Shown: piece by piece, positions 6,031 to 14,207 of the stretch | Position numbering within the stretch: position 1 is the first letter of the stretch | Layout: each line of letters starts with the position of its first letter | Virus record (IMG/VR): IMGVR_UViG_3300036832_000467 | Location: 1-26,064 of that record | DNA length: 26,064 nucleotides | Direction: 5' to 3' (one strand) | Origin: a virus | Translations under genes and position numbers: made by a program | The notes under the pieces: model-generated | Told to the model about the DNA's origin: nothing | What the model saw: the letters and a program-made list of their open reading frames with translations, nothing else | The model's database searches: none

Positions 6031-7449
6031 GTGAAGATCGTCACCGGCTTCAAGCCGCAACCGGGCCCGCAGCATCACTTCCTGACCTGCCCGGCGGACA
6101 TCGTGGTTTACGGCGGTGCGCGCGGAGGTGGTAAGTCGTTCGCGTCACTCGGCGAGTTCTGGTGCCATGCCGAGGATTGGGGTGAGGCCGCCAGGGGCCT
6201 GATGATCCGCCGCTCGCGCGAGGATCTCAAGGACACCATTGACATGGCCAGGACCATGTACGGTGGTGCTGCCGAATGGCGCGACAAGGACAAGCAATTC
6301 CGCTTCGCCAACGGCGGCCTGCTGCACATGGCCTACCTCGAGAGCGATGCCGACGCCATGAACTACCAGGGCTGGAGCCTCACCCGCGTCTATGTCGAGG
6401 AGCTGACCCAGTACGCTTCAAGCGCCGGGATCTTCAAGTTGTTTGCCACTCTTCGCACAACTTCGGGCGCACGCTGCCAGTTCCGCGCGACTTGCAATCC
6501 AGGAGGACCAGGACATCATTGGGTAAAGGCCTGGGTGATCGACAACGGTGCTTATAATCCCGTCAAGGATCACGAGACCGGTCTGATACGGATTTTCATT
6601 CCGGCTAAAATCGATGACAATCCTGCCCTGCTCAACAATGATCCGAACTATATCAACCGGCTGCGCGCTGCCGGTTCCCCCGCTCTGGTCCGCGCTTGGC
6701 TCGACGGCGACTGGAGCATCATCGAGGGCGCGTTCTTCCCCGAATTCGAGCTTGCTCGGCATGTCATTGCTCCCTTCCCTATCCCTGCACACTGGACCCG
6801 CTTCCGCTCGATGGACTGGGGCTCGGCTTCCCCCTTCAGCATCGGCTGGTGGGCGGTGGTGCAGGATGACATGCTTCATGCGGGGAAACTACTTCCGCGC
6901 GGCGCTATCATTCGGTACCGCGAATGGTATGGTGCCGAGAAGCACGACAATCAGGGCTTAAGACTGCCTGCCGAGACTGTCGCCCGGGGCATCGTGCAGC
7001 GTGAGACCGATGAAAAAGGTCGTAGAGAGCCGATCGCCTACGGCGTGCTGGACCCTGCCGCCTTCGCAGTCGTGTCAGGTCCGTCAATTGGTGAGACGCT
7101 GGCACGTGCTGGCTGTTTCTTCCGGCGTGCCGATAACTCGCGTGTTTCTACGCCGAAAAGGATGGGTGGTTGGGATCAGGTCAGATGGCGGTTACGGGGC
7201 ACAGCAGACGGCCACCCATTGATGTATTTCTTTGACACTTGTCTCGCTGCCATTCGCACCATCCCGATGATGCAGCACGATGCAAACCGCCCCGAAGACG
7301 TGGACACCGAGAGCGAAGATCACGCACCCGATGATGTGCGGTACGCCTGCATGAGCCGTCCATTCGGTAACCGGCTTGAACCCGACGAAGACCGTAACCC
7401 CCTCCTCGTGAAAAATGCCTTTCGCTTCTCGGAACTTGGTATAGATTGA
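6031..7449 (+). CDS. Terminase large subunit
   Basis: ATPase and nuclease of the DNA-packaging motor (472 aa). The ATPase half has Walker A GGARGGGKS (residues 28-36), Walker B VYVEEL (120-125), and a coupling-type segment RATCNPGGPGHHW (152-164). The RNase H-like nuclease half has the expected acidic positions: MDWG (Asp262), VLDPAAF (Asp341) and HAPDDVRYA (Asp434/435). GTG 6031 is chosen because GAAAGG at 6017-6022 is 8 bases upstream; the ATG at 6026 leads to an immediate stop. Length and motif order fit a complete protein. It sits between the small terminase and the portal, the standard packaging order. Confidence 0.95.
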   Translation: MKIVTGFKPQPGPQHHFLTCPADIVVYGGARGGGKSFASLGEFWCHAEDWGEAARGLMIRRSREDLKDTIDMARTMYGGAAEWRDKDKQFRFANGGLLHMAYLESDADAMNYQGWSLTRVYVEELTQYASSAGIFKLFATLRTTSGARCQFRATCNPGGPGHHWVKAWVIDNGAYNPVKDHETGLIRIFIPAKIDDNPALLNNDPNYINRLRAAGSPALVRAWLDGDWSIIEGAFFPEFELARHVIAPFPIPAHWTRFRSMDWGSASPFSIGWWAVVQDDMLHAGKLLPRGAIIRYREWYGAEKHDNQGLRLPAETVARGIVQRETDEKGRREPIAYGVLDPAAFAVVSGPSIGETLARAGCFFRRADNSRVSTPKRMGGWDQVRWRLRGTADGHPLMYFFDTCLAAIRTIPMMQHDANRPEDVDTESEDHAPDDVRYACMSRPFGNRLEPDEDRNPLLVKNAFRFSELGID

Positions 7450-7485
7450 CCCCCGTCCCCGCTCCCCGCGTGGGAACGATGGACT

Positions 7486-9915
7486 ATGCCGTCAACGACC
7501 TATGGCGTGCCGGAACAACGCCCTGCGGGCGCCGATGCTGTTTCGCCCGAAGCCGACCGCCCTGACGCCCCTCAAGCCGATGTCACTTCGACCGAAGACA
7601 TCGATACCACTTGGTGGGAGCGCACCCTCTCCGACGCCGAGCGGGCCGAGAAGGACTGGCGCGCCAGAGGCCGCGACATCGTCCAGATCTACCGGGGCGA
7701 CATCCCGATCACCCGGCCCCGTGCCGGAAAGTACACTTCCCAGAGCGCCTACTCCACCCGCCAGGATACCGCCAGCGCTTTCAATATTTTATACGCGAAT
7801 ACGGAAGTCATGCTCCCGGCGGCTTACGCCAAGCCTCCCGATCCCGTAGTCCGCTCCCGTTTCATCAAGAAGACCTCTCAGCCGATCGCCCCTCCTCCCC
7901 CGATGCCCCCTCCGGGCATCGCTCCCCCAGGTCTCGGGCCGCCCGGCGCGGCTGGCCCGCCGCCCCCGGGGGTGCCGATGCCGCCGAGCGGACCTCCGGG
8001 GCCTCCTGGCGGACCCCAGGGGGCTCCGGGGCCTCCGCCTCCTCCACCCCCACCGCCCCCTCAAAACGCACCAGCGGGGCTCCCAGGGCCTCCTGCAGGC
8101 ATTCCTCCGGCGGCGGGCGCTACTTCCCTCCCGCCGCCCGGGGGGATGGAGGGCCCGCCGCCAAATATGCCCCCAACCCCCGGCGGCGGGCCGCCTTCAC
8201 CCTCGCCTGGAGGATCGCTCCCCGCACCACCCGCCCCGGGCGTGCCGGAGCAATCCGATATCGAAACCGCTGCGGCGGTGATGGAAAAAGCCCTGGAGAT
8301 CGTCGTCGCCGACGAGGCCTCCAACGAGGCCGTCAAGTGCGCGGTCAAGGACATGCTGCTGCCGGGCCGGGGGGTGTGCCGGGTGCGCTGGAAGCCCGTC
8401 ATCAAGCAGATCCCGGTCGAGGACCCGGTGATGGGCGGTGACCTGATGCATCCGGTCACGGGGGAGCCGCAAGTCAAAGAGACCAAGGTGTGGGAAACCG
8501 TCGATGACGAATATGTTTATTGGGAGGATATTCTGGTTGATCCTGTACGTCAGCATTCTGATGTCAGCTGGATTGCTTTTCGCCATCTGTTCGATCAGCA
8601 GTCGCTGTTACAGGAGTTTTCGGACAGTCCTCAGCTCAAGCAGCTTCAATCCCAGAACAAGCTCTCTGACCTCTTTAAGTGGACCGAGGAGAGTGCCGCC
8701 AAGTCCCCGGTCGGCGGCGGCTCAGCTCCCAAGACCGCTTCGCGGCTGGATGCCGTGATCAAGAAGGCCATGGTCTGGGAAGTCTGGAACCGAAGCACCA
8801 AGGAGATTATCTGGCTGATCCGCGAGAGCGGCGGCATTGCCTTGCGGGTCGACCCTGACAGCCTGGGCCTCGAAGGCTTCTATCCCATTCCCAAGCCAAT
8901 CTACGCCATCGTCAGTACCGACACCATGATCCCGAGGGCGTTCTATGACATCTACGCCTCGCTTGCGGCCGACCTCGATGATACTTCGCGACGGATTTCA
9001 GACCTCACTGCCAAGATCAAGGTCAGGGGTGGCTACAACGCCGCCAACAAGGACATCGCCTCCCTCCTCACCGCCGACGACGGCAAGATGCTGCCTGTGG
9101 ACGGCGTCGATCTTATGTCCGGCGGATTGCAGAACCACATTTGGCTCGTGCCCCTACTGGAGTGGGTCAACGCCCTCAAAGAACTCTACGCCAGCCGCGA
9201 TCAGCAGAAGAACGCGATCTACGAGATCATAGGGATTGCCGACATCGTCAGAGGCGCCACCAACCCTTACGAGACCGCGACCGCCCAAAGGATCAAGGGC
9301 ACGATGGGCACCGGCAGGATGCAGGGCGTCAAGCAGTCGGTCGCCAACTTCGTCCGCGATCTGATGAGACTGAAAGCGGATATCATCGCCAAGAATTTCG
9401 ATGCCGACACCCTCACCAAGATGACCGGCGAGGAAGTCACGCCGATGATCATGGCGATCCTGCGCAGCGATTTCATGCGGGTCTGCAGCATCGATATCGA
9501 GACCGACAGCACCGTTGAATTCGACGAGACCACCGAAAAAGAGTCCAACGCTCAGACCATGCAGGTGATCGGCACTACCCTGCAGGCCGCCCAGGGCCTG
9601 CTGGCAAGCGGCCTGCTGCCGCCGCCGATGATCATTCAACTGACGCTAGAAATGATCAAGATGATGCTGCATCCGGTCCGGCATTCTCGCGGAGTTGTTG
9701 ACCTCATCAACGGCTACCAAGAGGTGCTGATGAATTTCATGAAGCAGGACCCGCTCGGCGTCAGCATGCGTCCGCCACCTCCACCCCCAGGAGCCCCGCC
9801 GCCAGGAGGCGCTAATGGCAAAGGCCCCCCGAAACCTCAAGCTGGGTCACCGCAAGGTCCCCCGCACGTCGGCCCCCCGGGCCAGGGCCCGCAAGTCGTC
9901 CCCCGTCCGCAGTAA
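7486..9915 (+). CDS. Portal protein with large proline-rich insertion
   Basis: Portal vertex protein (809 aa), called from position after the large terminase, size, and segments typical of podovirus-type portals: an N-terminal DWRARGRDIVQIYRGD, ASAFNILYANTEVMLPAAYAKPPDP (95-120), then VMEKALEIVV (265-274), GRGVCRVRW and a helical C-terminal half. ATG 7486 has GGGAA 9 bases upstream. Very unusual: residues 133-254 are about half proline (59 of 122 by count), with collagen-like GPP units and ten consecutive prolines at 183-192, between two stretches that would normally be contiguous. The C-terminus (about 765-809) is also Pro/Gly-rich. The insertion stays in frame and the flanking conserved parts look intact, so the gene appears functional. 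Confidence 0.85.
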   Translation: MPSTTYGVPEQRPAGADAVSPEADRPDAPQADVTSTEDIDTTWWERTLSDAERAEKDWRARGRDIVQIYRGDIPITRPRAGKYTSQSAYSTRQDTASAFNILYANTEVMLPAAYAKPPDPVVRSRFIKKTSQPIAPPPPMPPPGIAPPGLGPPGAAGPPPPGVPMPPSGPPGPPGGPQGAPGPPPPPPPPPPQNAPAGLPGPPAGIPPAAGATSLPPPGGMEGPPPNMPPTPGGGPPSPSPGGSLPAPPAPGVPEQSDIETAAAVMEKALEIVVADEASNEAVKCAVKDMLLPGRGVCRVRWKPVIKQIPVEDPVMGGDLMHPVTGEPQVKETKVWETVDDEYVYWEDILVDPVRQHSDVSWIAFRHLFDQQSLLQEFSDSPQLKQLQSQNKLSDLFKWTEESAAKSPVGGGSAPKTASRLDAVIKKAMVWEVWNRSTKEIIWLIRESGGIALRVDPDSLGLEGFYPIPKPIYAIVSTDTMIPRAFYDIYASLAADLDDTSRRISDLTAKIKVRGGYNAANKDIASLLTADDGKMLPVDGVDLMSGGLQNHIWLVPLLEWVNALKELYASRDQQKNAIYEIIGIADIVRGATNPYETATAQRIKGTMGTGRMQGVKQSVANFVRDLMRLKADIIAKNFDADTLTKMTGEEVTPMIMAILRSDFMRVCSIDIETDSTVEFDETTEKESNAQTMQVIGTTLQAAQGLLASGLLPPPMIIQLTLEMIKMMLHPVRHSRGVVDLINGYQEVLMNFMKQDPLGVSMRPPPPPPGAPPPGGANGKGPPKPQAGSPQGPPHVGPPGQGPQVVPRPQ
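7882..8247 (+). repeat. Collagen-like proline/glycine low-complexity tract inside the portal gene
   Basis: Low-complexity GC-rich DNA encoding residues 133-254 of the portal. It uses varied proline codons (CCT, CCG, CCA, CCC) rather than a pure simple repeat, so it is not a fresh slippage product. The opposite-strand and other-frame reading frames here are composition artefacts. Confidence 0.8.
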
Positions 9916-9931
9916 CAGAGGAAACAAACCC

Positions 9932-10300
9932 ATGGCTGAGAAGCACGATAATATAACCCAGGACCCGAAGCACCCCGCCAATGTCACTCCGGCCCGGGAG
10001 CACAAGACCCTTGAGCCGGGCGTGGTCCCGACCGGGGCCTTCACCAGTGAAAACATGCGTACCACCCAGGAAGTGGATGCTGCTGGCAAGAGCCTCGGCG
10101 TCGGCCCGGTCTCGCCCGCCGAACCGTTCGCCGCCGAGCCTGCCGAAACCGTCGAAGAACTGGGGATCGGCCCGCGCACGCCGTACCCGACCGGAAACCC
10201 GCCCCCGCTGTACTCGGAGGCCATTCTGCAGCAGTCGATGCGGGACACCAACGTCCATCACGACAAGCACACCACCCCAACCACGAGGAAAAACCCATGA
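9932..10300 (+). CDS. Hypothetical head-region protein, 122 aa
   Basis: Unrecognised small protein between portal and head genes. ATG 9932 is preferred over the in-frame upstream ATG at 9815 because AGAGGAAA (9917-9924) is well placed and the upstream extension would overlap the end of the portal gene. The protein is hydrophilic, rich in Pro, Glu and Thr, without membrane segments. Recognisable segments are LEPGVVPTGAFTSENMRT and ELGIGPRTPYPTGNPPP. The stop overlaps the next start as ATGA, suggesting coupled translation. A minor virion or assembly role is inferred only from position. Confidence 0.75.
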   Translation: MAEKHDNITQDPKHPANVTPAREHKTLEPGVVPTGAFTSENMRTTQEVDAAGKSLGVGPVSPAEPFAAEPAETVEELGIGPRTPYPTGNPPPLYSEAILQQSMRDTNVHHDKHTTPTTRKNP

Positions 10301-10896
10301 CCTGGGGCTGGGCTCTGGTTCGGCCGGTGCCGATCACCGCAGCGATGCTGGCGCCTGCGAACCCGCGCGTGGACTACCCGCGCTACTCAACCCCTGCCGA
10401 CTGGAACATGGGCACCACCGGCAACGACATCGACGGCTGCAAGGCTACCGTTGCGGCGGTCGGCTCCGAGAGCACGCTTGCGACCGGGTATCCAGCGGCG
10501 CTTACCCAGACTGCCCGCAACGCTCTCAAGGTACCAGCGCTGGCGGCTCCGAGCGATATTGGTCAGGACTATGGCGCCTATGACAATTTGACTGGGCGTG
10601 CTGGCTTCATCGGGCCGCTCGATCCCTACCCTGACGCAACTTCCCCGACCAAGCTGAACTCAGTCGTCCCCGGCACCGGGACCACGGCGGGCGGCACCAC
10701 CGTCACGCTCGCGGGTGTCGGCTTCACCGGGGCTACCGCCGTCACCTTCGGCGGCACCGCAGGGACCTCGATCGTGGTCGGCACGCCCAACAGCCTGACC
10801 GTCGTCACTCCAGCCAAGACCGCAGGCAGCTACGATGTGCTCGTGACCTCGCCGAGAGGCACCAGTCAGGCGGGCGTCAAGTACACCTACGTATAG
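10297..10896 (+). CDS. Virion protein with C-terminal Ig-like (IPT/TIG-type) domain
   Basis: A 199-residue protein. Residues about 120-199 carry an Ig-like fold pattern of the IPT/TIG type: VVPGTGTTAGGTTVTLAGVG, FTGATAVTFGG, TVVTPAKTAGSYDVLVTS and a final VKYTYV strand. Such domains are common on phage heads and tails as weak carbohydrate-binding or adhesive decorations. The N-terminal part (residues 1-115) is unrecognised and has the look of a structural protein. The start overlaps the previous stop (ATGA at 10297). Position before scaffold and capsid genes suggests a head decoration, but this is inference. Confidence 0.75.
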   Translation: MTWGWALVRPVPITAAMLAPANPRVDYPRYSTPADWNMGTTGNDIDGCKATVAAVGSESTLATGYPAALTQTARNALKVPALAAPSDIGQDYGAYDNLTGRAGFIGPLDPYPDATSPTKLNSVVPGTGTTAGGTTVTLAGVGFTGATAVTFGGTAGTSIVVGTPNSLTVVTPAKTAGSYDVLVTSPRGTSQAGVKYTYV

Positions 10897-10907
10897 GAAA
10901 GCGCGAG

Positions 10908-11177
10908 ATGCCCTCATCAGGCTTCAGACCCAATAATCAGATGCACCTTCCGGGCCTGGGAGTGCCGGTTGATCCCTGGACCGGCTTCCAGCTCGATCCG
11001 ATGGTGGTCGCCCGCATGGCCAAGCTCAGGGAGGCCGAGCGGGCCTTCCGCGAGGTGCTGCACGAACTCGACGGCTCCTCGGTCGGCAGCCGCCCCGGCG
11101 ACCGCCGTATGAATAACGCCTTCACCCGGATTGAAGAGGCCACGATGTGGGCCTCGGCTGCAATCATGGACCTCTGA
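10908..11177 (+). CDS. Small protein resembling the Acb2/Tad1 hairpin family (possible anti-CBASS)
   Basis: An 89-residue protein with AGGAAA 7 bases before ATG 10908. After a Pro/Gly N-terminus, residues 38-51 form a charged helix (LREAERAFREVLHE), then a short linker with RPGDRR, then a second helix NNAFTRIEEATMWASAAI ending the protein. The two-helix hairpin and the pattern T-x-I/L-E-E-A-x-M-W-A-x-A-A-I match my memory of the Acb2/Tad1 hairpin domain. Acb2 proteins sequester cyclic nucleotides and so block CBASS defence. No alignment was run, and ligand-binding residues cannot be assigned by eye. The gene sits inside the head operon between the Ig-like protein and another small protein, so a structural or assembly role is the main alternative. 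Confidence 0.55.
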   Translation: MPSSGFRPNNQMHLPGLGVPVDPWTGFQLDPMVVARMAKLREAERAFREVLHELDGSSVGSRPGDRRMNNAFTRIEEATMWASAAIMDL

Positions 11178-11179
11178 CC

Positions 11180-11455
11180 GTGCCAATCTACGTCTACTAC
11201 CAGGGGCGGTTGATCGAAAAGCGCTACAAACCGGCTGAATACCGGGCGCAATCCGATCTCCCCGCCCCTGCGCTCCACAATTTCGAAGCCTTCGCCTCGC
11301 CGATCGATGACCGACCGATCCGCTCTCCCCGCGAGCGGGATCGAGACCTTCGCAACAGCGGCAGTTACGACCCCCGGGATACTCCCGCAGCCTGGAAGAG
11401 AGCCAGAGATGTCAGATACCAGCAACGGCGCAGGCTCGCCGCCCCCGAGCCTTAG
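11180..11455 (+). CDS. Small phage head-region protein, 91 aa
   Basis: Starts at GTG 11180, two bases after the previous stop, suggesting translational coupling; an upstream ATG at 11147 would overlap the preceding gene. The N-terminus MPIYVYYQGRLIEKRYKP and the middle SPIDDRPIRSPRERDRDLR resemble a common small protein encoded before capsid genes in many phages of proteobacteria, with no assigned function. The C-terminus is strongly basic (RARDVRYQQRRRL). Its last 47 bases overlap the scaffold gene in another frame. Confidence 0.7.
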   Translation: MPIYVYYQGRLIEKRYKPAEYRAQSDLPAPALHNFEAFASPIDDRPIRSPRERDRDLRNSGSYDPRDTPAAWKRARDVRYQQRRRLAAPEP

Positions 11456-12608
11456 AGATATCGCAGAACAAGCCTACGACGACCTTGAAGCGGGCACTGA
11501 GGCTCCCGTCGAGGAGGCCGCGCCTGCGGAGGAGCCTGCGGAAAGTCCCGATGAGGGGGTTGCATCGGATGAAAGACCGCGCGATAAACAAGGCCGCTGG
11601 GTTGCGAAATCGGCCCAGCCGGGTGAAGCAATCGAGCCCCCCAAAGCCGATCCAGCCCCGAAGCCATCAGATACCGGGACCAAAGCTGCCGAACCTGATC
11701 CAGCCGCGCAAGCGAGGAGCAATCAGGCCCCCGAGCATTGGAGCGCAGACGACAAGGCGACCTTCGCCAAGCTGCCCCAGGAAGGACAGGCCTTCCTCCT
11801 CCGGCGGCACGGCGAGATGGAAGCTGAGTTCACGCGCCGTGCCCAGGCGAGTGCGGGAGCAGTCCAGTTCACCCAAAGCCTCGCGCCAGTGTTCACCGAC
11901 CGGCGAATTCAAACCTCGCTGCAGCAGATGGGTCTCAACCCGACGCAAGCCGTGCAGGAATGGGCAGGCTTCCACGTCCGGGCGATGTCCCCGAACCTAC
12001 AAGACAGGTTCAATGTGCTGGTGGATCTGACCGAGCGGATGGGGCTCGACCCAGCACGCATCTTTGCCGCCCTCAATAAATCGCCGCTGCCGGAGGGCCT
12101 TTCCGAGGCCGAATTGAAAGATCCGGCGGTCAAATTCTTCGCCGAAAAACTCGGGCAGACCACCAATGAACTGAACGCTCTCAAGAATGATGTCCAGAGC
12201 CGCTGGCATGCTGCAGAGCAGGCCAAGGCGCGAGAAGGTGAGCAGTTTGCAAGGCAGAACATCGATCATTGGGCGGACGAAGTTGGTCAGGACGGCAAGC
12301 CGCTCCGGCCTCACTTCAACGCCGTGCTGCCGGTCATCCTCGATCTGTTCAGGGCCAATCCGCAGCGCAATCTCGCGGAAGCCTATGAGCAGGCCTGCTG
12401 GGCTCATCCGGATGTCAGGAAACAGCTGCTCGCCGCCGAGCAAATGCGGCTGCAGTCGCGCCATGACGTCGAGAAGGCCAAGGTTGCGCAACGCGGCAAC
12501 ACCAGGGGCCTCACCTCCCCTGCGGTCAAGCCGCCGGGCAATTCCGGTACTCACAAGGGATCGTTACGGGACACTATCGAGCAGGCTGCCGAGGAGATCG
12601 GGTATTGA
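11409..12608 (+). CDS. Scaffolding (head assembly) protein
   Basis: Capsid scaffold candidate (399 aa), immediately upstream of the major capsid gene. The start ATG 11409 is chosen over ATG 11307 because GAGAG precedes it and the N-terminus MSDTSNGAGSPPPSLRDIAE looks natural. Residues about 20-105 are acidic, Glu/Ala/Pro-rich and probably disordered; EHWSADDKATFAKLPQEGQAF (about 114-134) is a segment often seen in this protein class; the rest is helical and charged. The C-terminal SLRDTIEQAAEEIGY mirrors the N-terminal SLRDIAEQAYDDLE, an internal echo. No separate head protease gene is visible. Function is inferred from composition and position. Confidence 0.75.
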   Translation: MSDTSNGAGSPPPSLRDIAEQAYDDLEAGTEAPVEEAAPAEEPAESPDEGVASDERPRDKQGRWVAKSAQPGEAIEPPKADPAPKPSDTGTKAAEPDPAAQARSNQAPEHWSADDKATFAKLPQEGQAFLLRRHGEMEAEFTRRAQASAGAVQFTQSLAPVFTDRRIQTSLQQMGLNPTQAVQEWAGFHVRAMSPNLQDRFNVLVDLTERMGLDPARIFAALNKSPLPEGLSEAELKDPAVKFFAEKLGQTTNELNALKNDVQSRWHAAEQAKAREGEQFARQNIDHWADEVGQDGKPLRPHFNAVLPVILDLFRANPQRNLAEAYEQACWAHPDVRKQLLAAEQMRLQSRHDVEKAKVAQRGNTRGLTSPAVKPPGNSGTHKGSLRDTIEQAAEEIGY

Positions 12609-12626
12609 CCCCCATAGGAGCAGGTC

Positions 12627-13580
12627 ATGCCGTCACCAACGGTTAATAACCTAGTTGCGACTACTATCCAGAACTACCACAAGCAGTTCGCCGACAACGT
12701 CAGCAATTCCAACGCCGTCACCGCATTGCTGCGGGAAGGCAACCGCGTCCGCGTCATCGAAGGCGGCCGTGCTATCGCCTGCCCGCTGACCTACGCCGAG
12801 GAAACTTTTGCTTGGTACATCGGCAGCGATCCGCTCAACCGGGCTACCAAGGAAACCATCTCGGAAGCCGAATACGCACCTGCAAACGCGGTTGCCTCGG
12901 TAACCCTTACCGGTCCTGATTTGGCGATGAACCGCTCGCGTGAGCGCATCCTCAATTTGCTCGAAGGCAAATTGGATAACGCGGAAGCGACCATGAAAAA
13001 CAACATTACCAAAGCCATCTACGGCGACGGTACTGTTGCCAAGAGCTTCGCGGGATTGAAGGCTTTCATCACCAACGACGGCAGCGGCATCGTAGGAGCG
13101 ATCGACGCTACCACCTGGGTGTTCTGGAAGAACCAGTTCCAGCAAGTGGTGCGAGCGACAGGCCTGCAGTATCCGGCCCTCGTTGCCGGTATGGCTGCAT
13201 TGTGGATGAAGCTGATCCGTGGCGCCGAGAAACCTGATCTGATCGTCGCCGACGGTGAAATCTACTCAACCTACGAGAGCGGGCTGCAGATGAACCAAAG
13301 GTACGCCGACGCCCGGCTCGGCGCGCTCGGGTTCGAGACCTTGAAGTACAAGTCTGCCCCACTTGTGTTCGACGGCGTCGCCACCGGCCTTACTGGCGCC
13401 TACTATCTCAATACAAAATACCTGAAATTCGAGATCTACTCCGGCCGGAACTTCGAGACCCTCGATCTTCCTGACCAGAGCCCCGATTTGGACGCCGTCA
13501 CCCGGCACCTTGCCTTCATGGGGGCCTTGACGCTGTCCAACCGTTCGATGCAGGGAAGGTTGTTCGCAACCGGTACCTGA
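12627..13580 (+). CDS. Major capsid protein
   Basis: Coat protein, 317 aa, expected HK97-type fold. The start ATG 12627 has AGGAG 6 bases upstream, one of the best ribosome-binding sites in the window, as expected for the most abundant virion protein. Typical features: an N-terminal helix NLVATTIQNYHKQFADN, GGRAIACPLTYAEETFAWYIG, a long helix (NLLEGKLDNAEATMKNNITKA) and a C-terminal GALTLSNRSMQGRL. It follows the scaffold gene and is followed directly by a strong terminator-like hairpin. Assignment is by position and overall pattern; no structure comparison was possible. Confidence 0.85.
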   Translation: MPSPTVNNLVATTIQNYHKQFADNVSNSNAVTALLREGNRVRVIEGGRAIACPLTYAEETFAWYIGSDPLNRATKETISEAEYAPANAVASVTLTGPDLAMNRSRERILNLLEGKLDNAEATMKNNITKAIYGDGTVAKSFAGLKAFITNDGSGIVGAIDATTWVFWKNQFQQVVRATGLQYPALVAGMAALWMKLIRGAEKPDLIVADGEIYSTYESGLQMNQRYADARLGALGFETLKYKSAPLVFDGVATGLTGAYYLNTKYLKFEIYSGRNFETLDLPDQSPDLDAVTRHLAFMGALTLSNRSMQGRLFATGT

Positions 13581-13587
13581 GCATCGG

Positions 13588-13628
13588 AACCGGCAGGCGG
13601 CTTGCGGGGAGCGACGCCTGCCGGTTTT
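13588..13628 (+). terminator. Terminator-like hairpin after the major capsid gene
   Basis: A perfect 12-bp stem (13588-13599 with 13615-13626), 15-nt loop, followed by TTTT. It begins 7 bases after the capsid stop. The loop carries GGGGAGCG (13606-13613), exactly complementary to CGCTCCCC (13632-13639) just before the next gene's ribosome-binding site, so an alternative stem or pseudoknot could form. It probably reduces read-through so that capsid mRNA exceeds tail mRNA. Confidence 0.85.
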
Positions 13629-13652
13629 CCCCGCTCCCCCCAAGGAGTGGTT

Positions 13653-14207
13653 ATGAGCAATGACGCCCCGACACTCGTAAGGTTCTACAGCGGCTGGGAG
13701 CGGGACGGCAACGGCCCTGATGGATTACCTGTTTTCAAGCAAACCGTGCGGGTGCGGCTCGACCGGCCGCCTTATCTCGCGGTCGAGCGGGTGGCGGAAG
13801 AGGATGACATTCGCGATCATCCCGAGCCGTATGCCCTGTACCAGCGCACCGAGGGCTCGCGGATCGAGGTGCACGGTTATCCGCTAGCGCTATGGCCCGC
13901 GTGCCTGCCGCACATCTTCCAGATGTGCGCGCACCGCGACATTCACACCGTCGAGCAACTCGCTCAGCTGGTTTCAAAAACCCGGCGCAGTGAAGCGGTC
14001 AAGACCATGCCGCCTGACGTTCTGGAGCTAGCCGACCGGGCCAAGAAGATGATCGAGCTGCACTCGAGGCAGGGGCAGTATGAAGAGCTGGTGACCGATC
14101 TGCAGGCTCAACTGGCGGTGCTGAAGGAGCAGCTCACCGAAGCCGTCTCCACCATCGCGGCGCAGAAGACCATGATCGAAACCCTGCAGCTCAAGGCGGT
14201 TGCCTAA
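13653..14207 (+). CDS. Hypothetical head/neck protein with C-terminal coiled coil, 184 aa
   Basis: Starts at ATG 13653 with AAGGAG 5 bases upstream. The N-terminal half (FYSGWERDGNGPDGLPVFKQTVRVRLDRPPY) resembles proteins found after capsid genes in related phages. From about residue 125 the protein is a long heptad-like helix (ELADRAKKMIELHSRQGQYE and onward), a probable coiled coil. No enzyme motif is seen. Being the first gene after the capsid terminator, it starts the neck/tail part of the operon. Role unknown; head completion is inferred from position. Confidence 0.75.
   Translation: MSNDAPTLVRFYSGWERDGNGPDGLPVFKQTVRVRLDRPPYLAVERVAEEDDIRDHPEPYALYQRTEGSRIEVHGYPLALWPACLPHIFQMCAHRDIHTVEQLAQLVSKTRRSEAVKTMPPDVLELADRAKKMIELHSRQGQYEELVTDLQAQLAVLKEQLTEAVSTIAAQKTMIETLQLKAVA

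Noticed and set aside
7611-8486. Long alternative frames (plus and minus) across the proline-rich portal region
   Set aside because: GC-rich low-complexity DNA opens all frames; their translations are Arg/Gly/Pro-rich and lack starts with ribosome-binding sites.
11147-11179. ATG 11147 as start of the small 11180 gene
   Set aside because: It would overlap the end of the Acb2-like gene by 31 bases, and the resulting N-terminus is unlike the recognisable MPIYVY start reached from GTG 11180.
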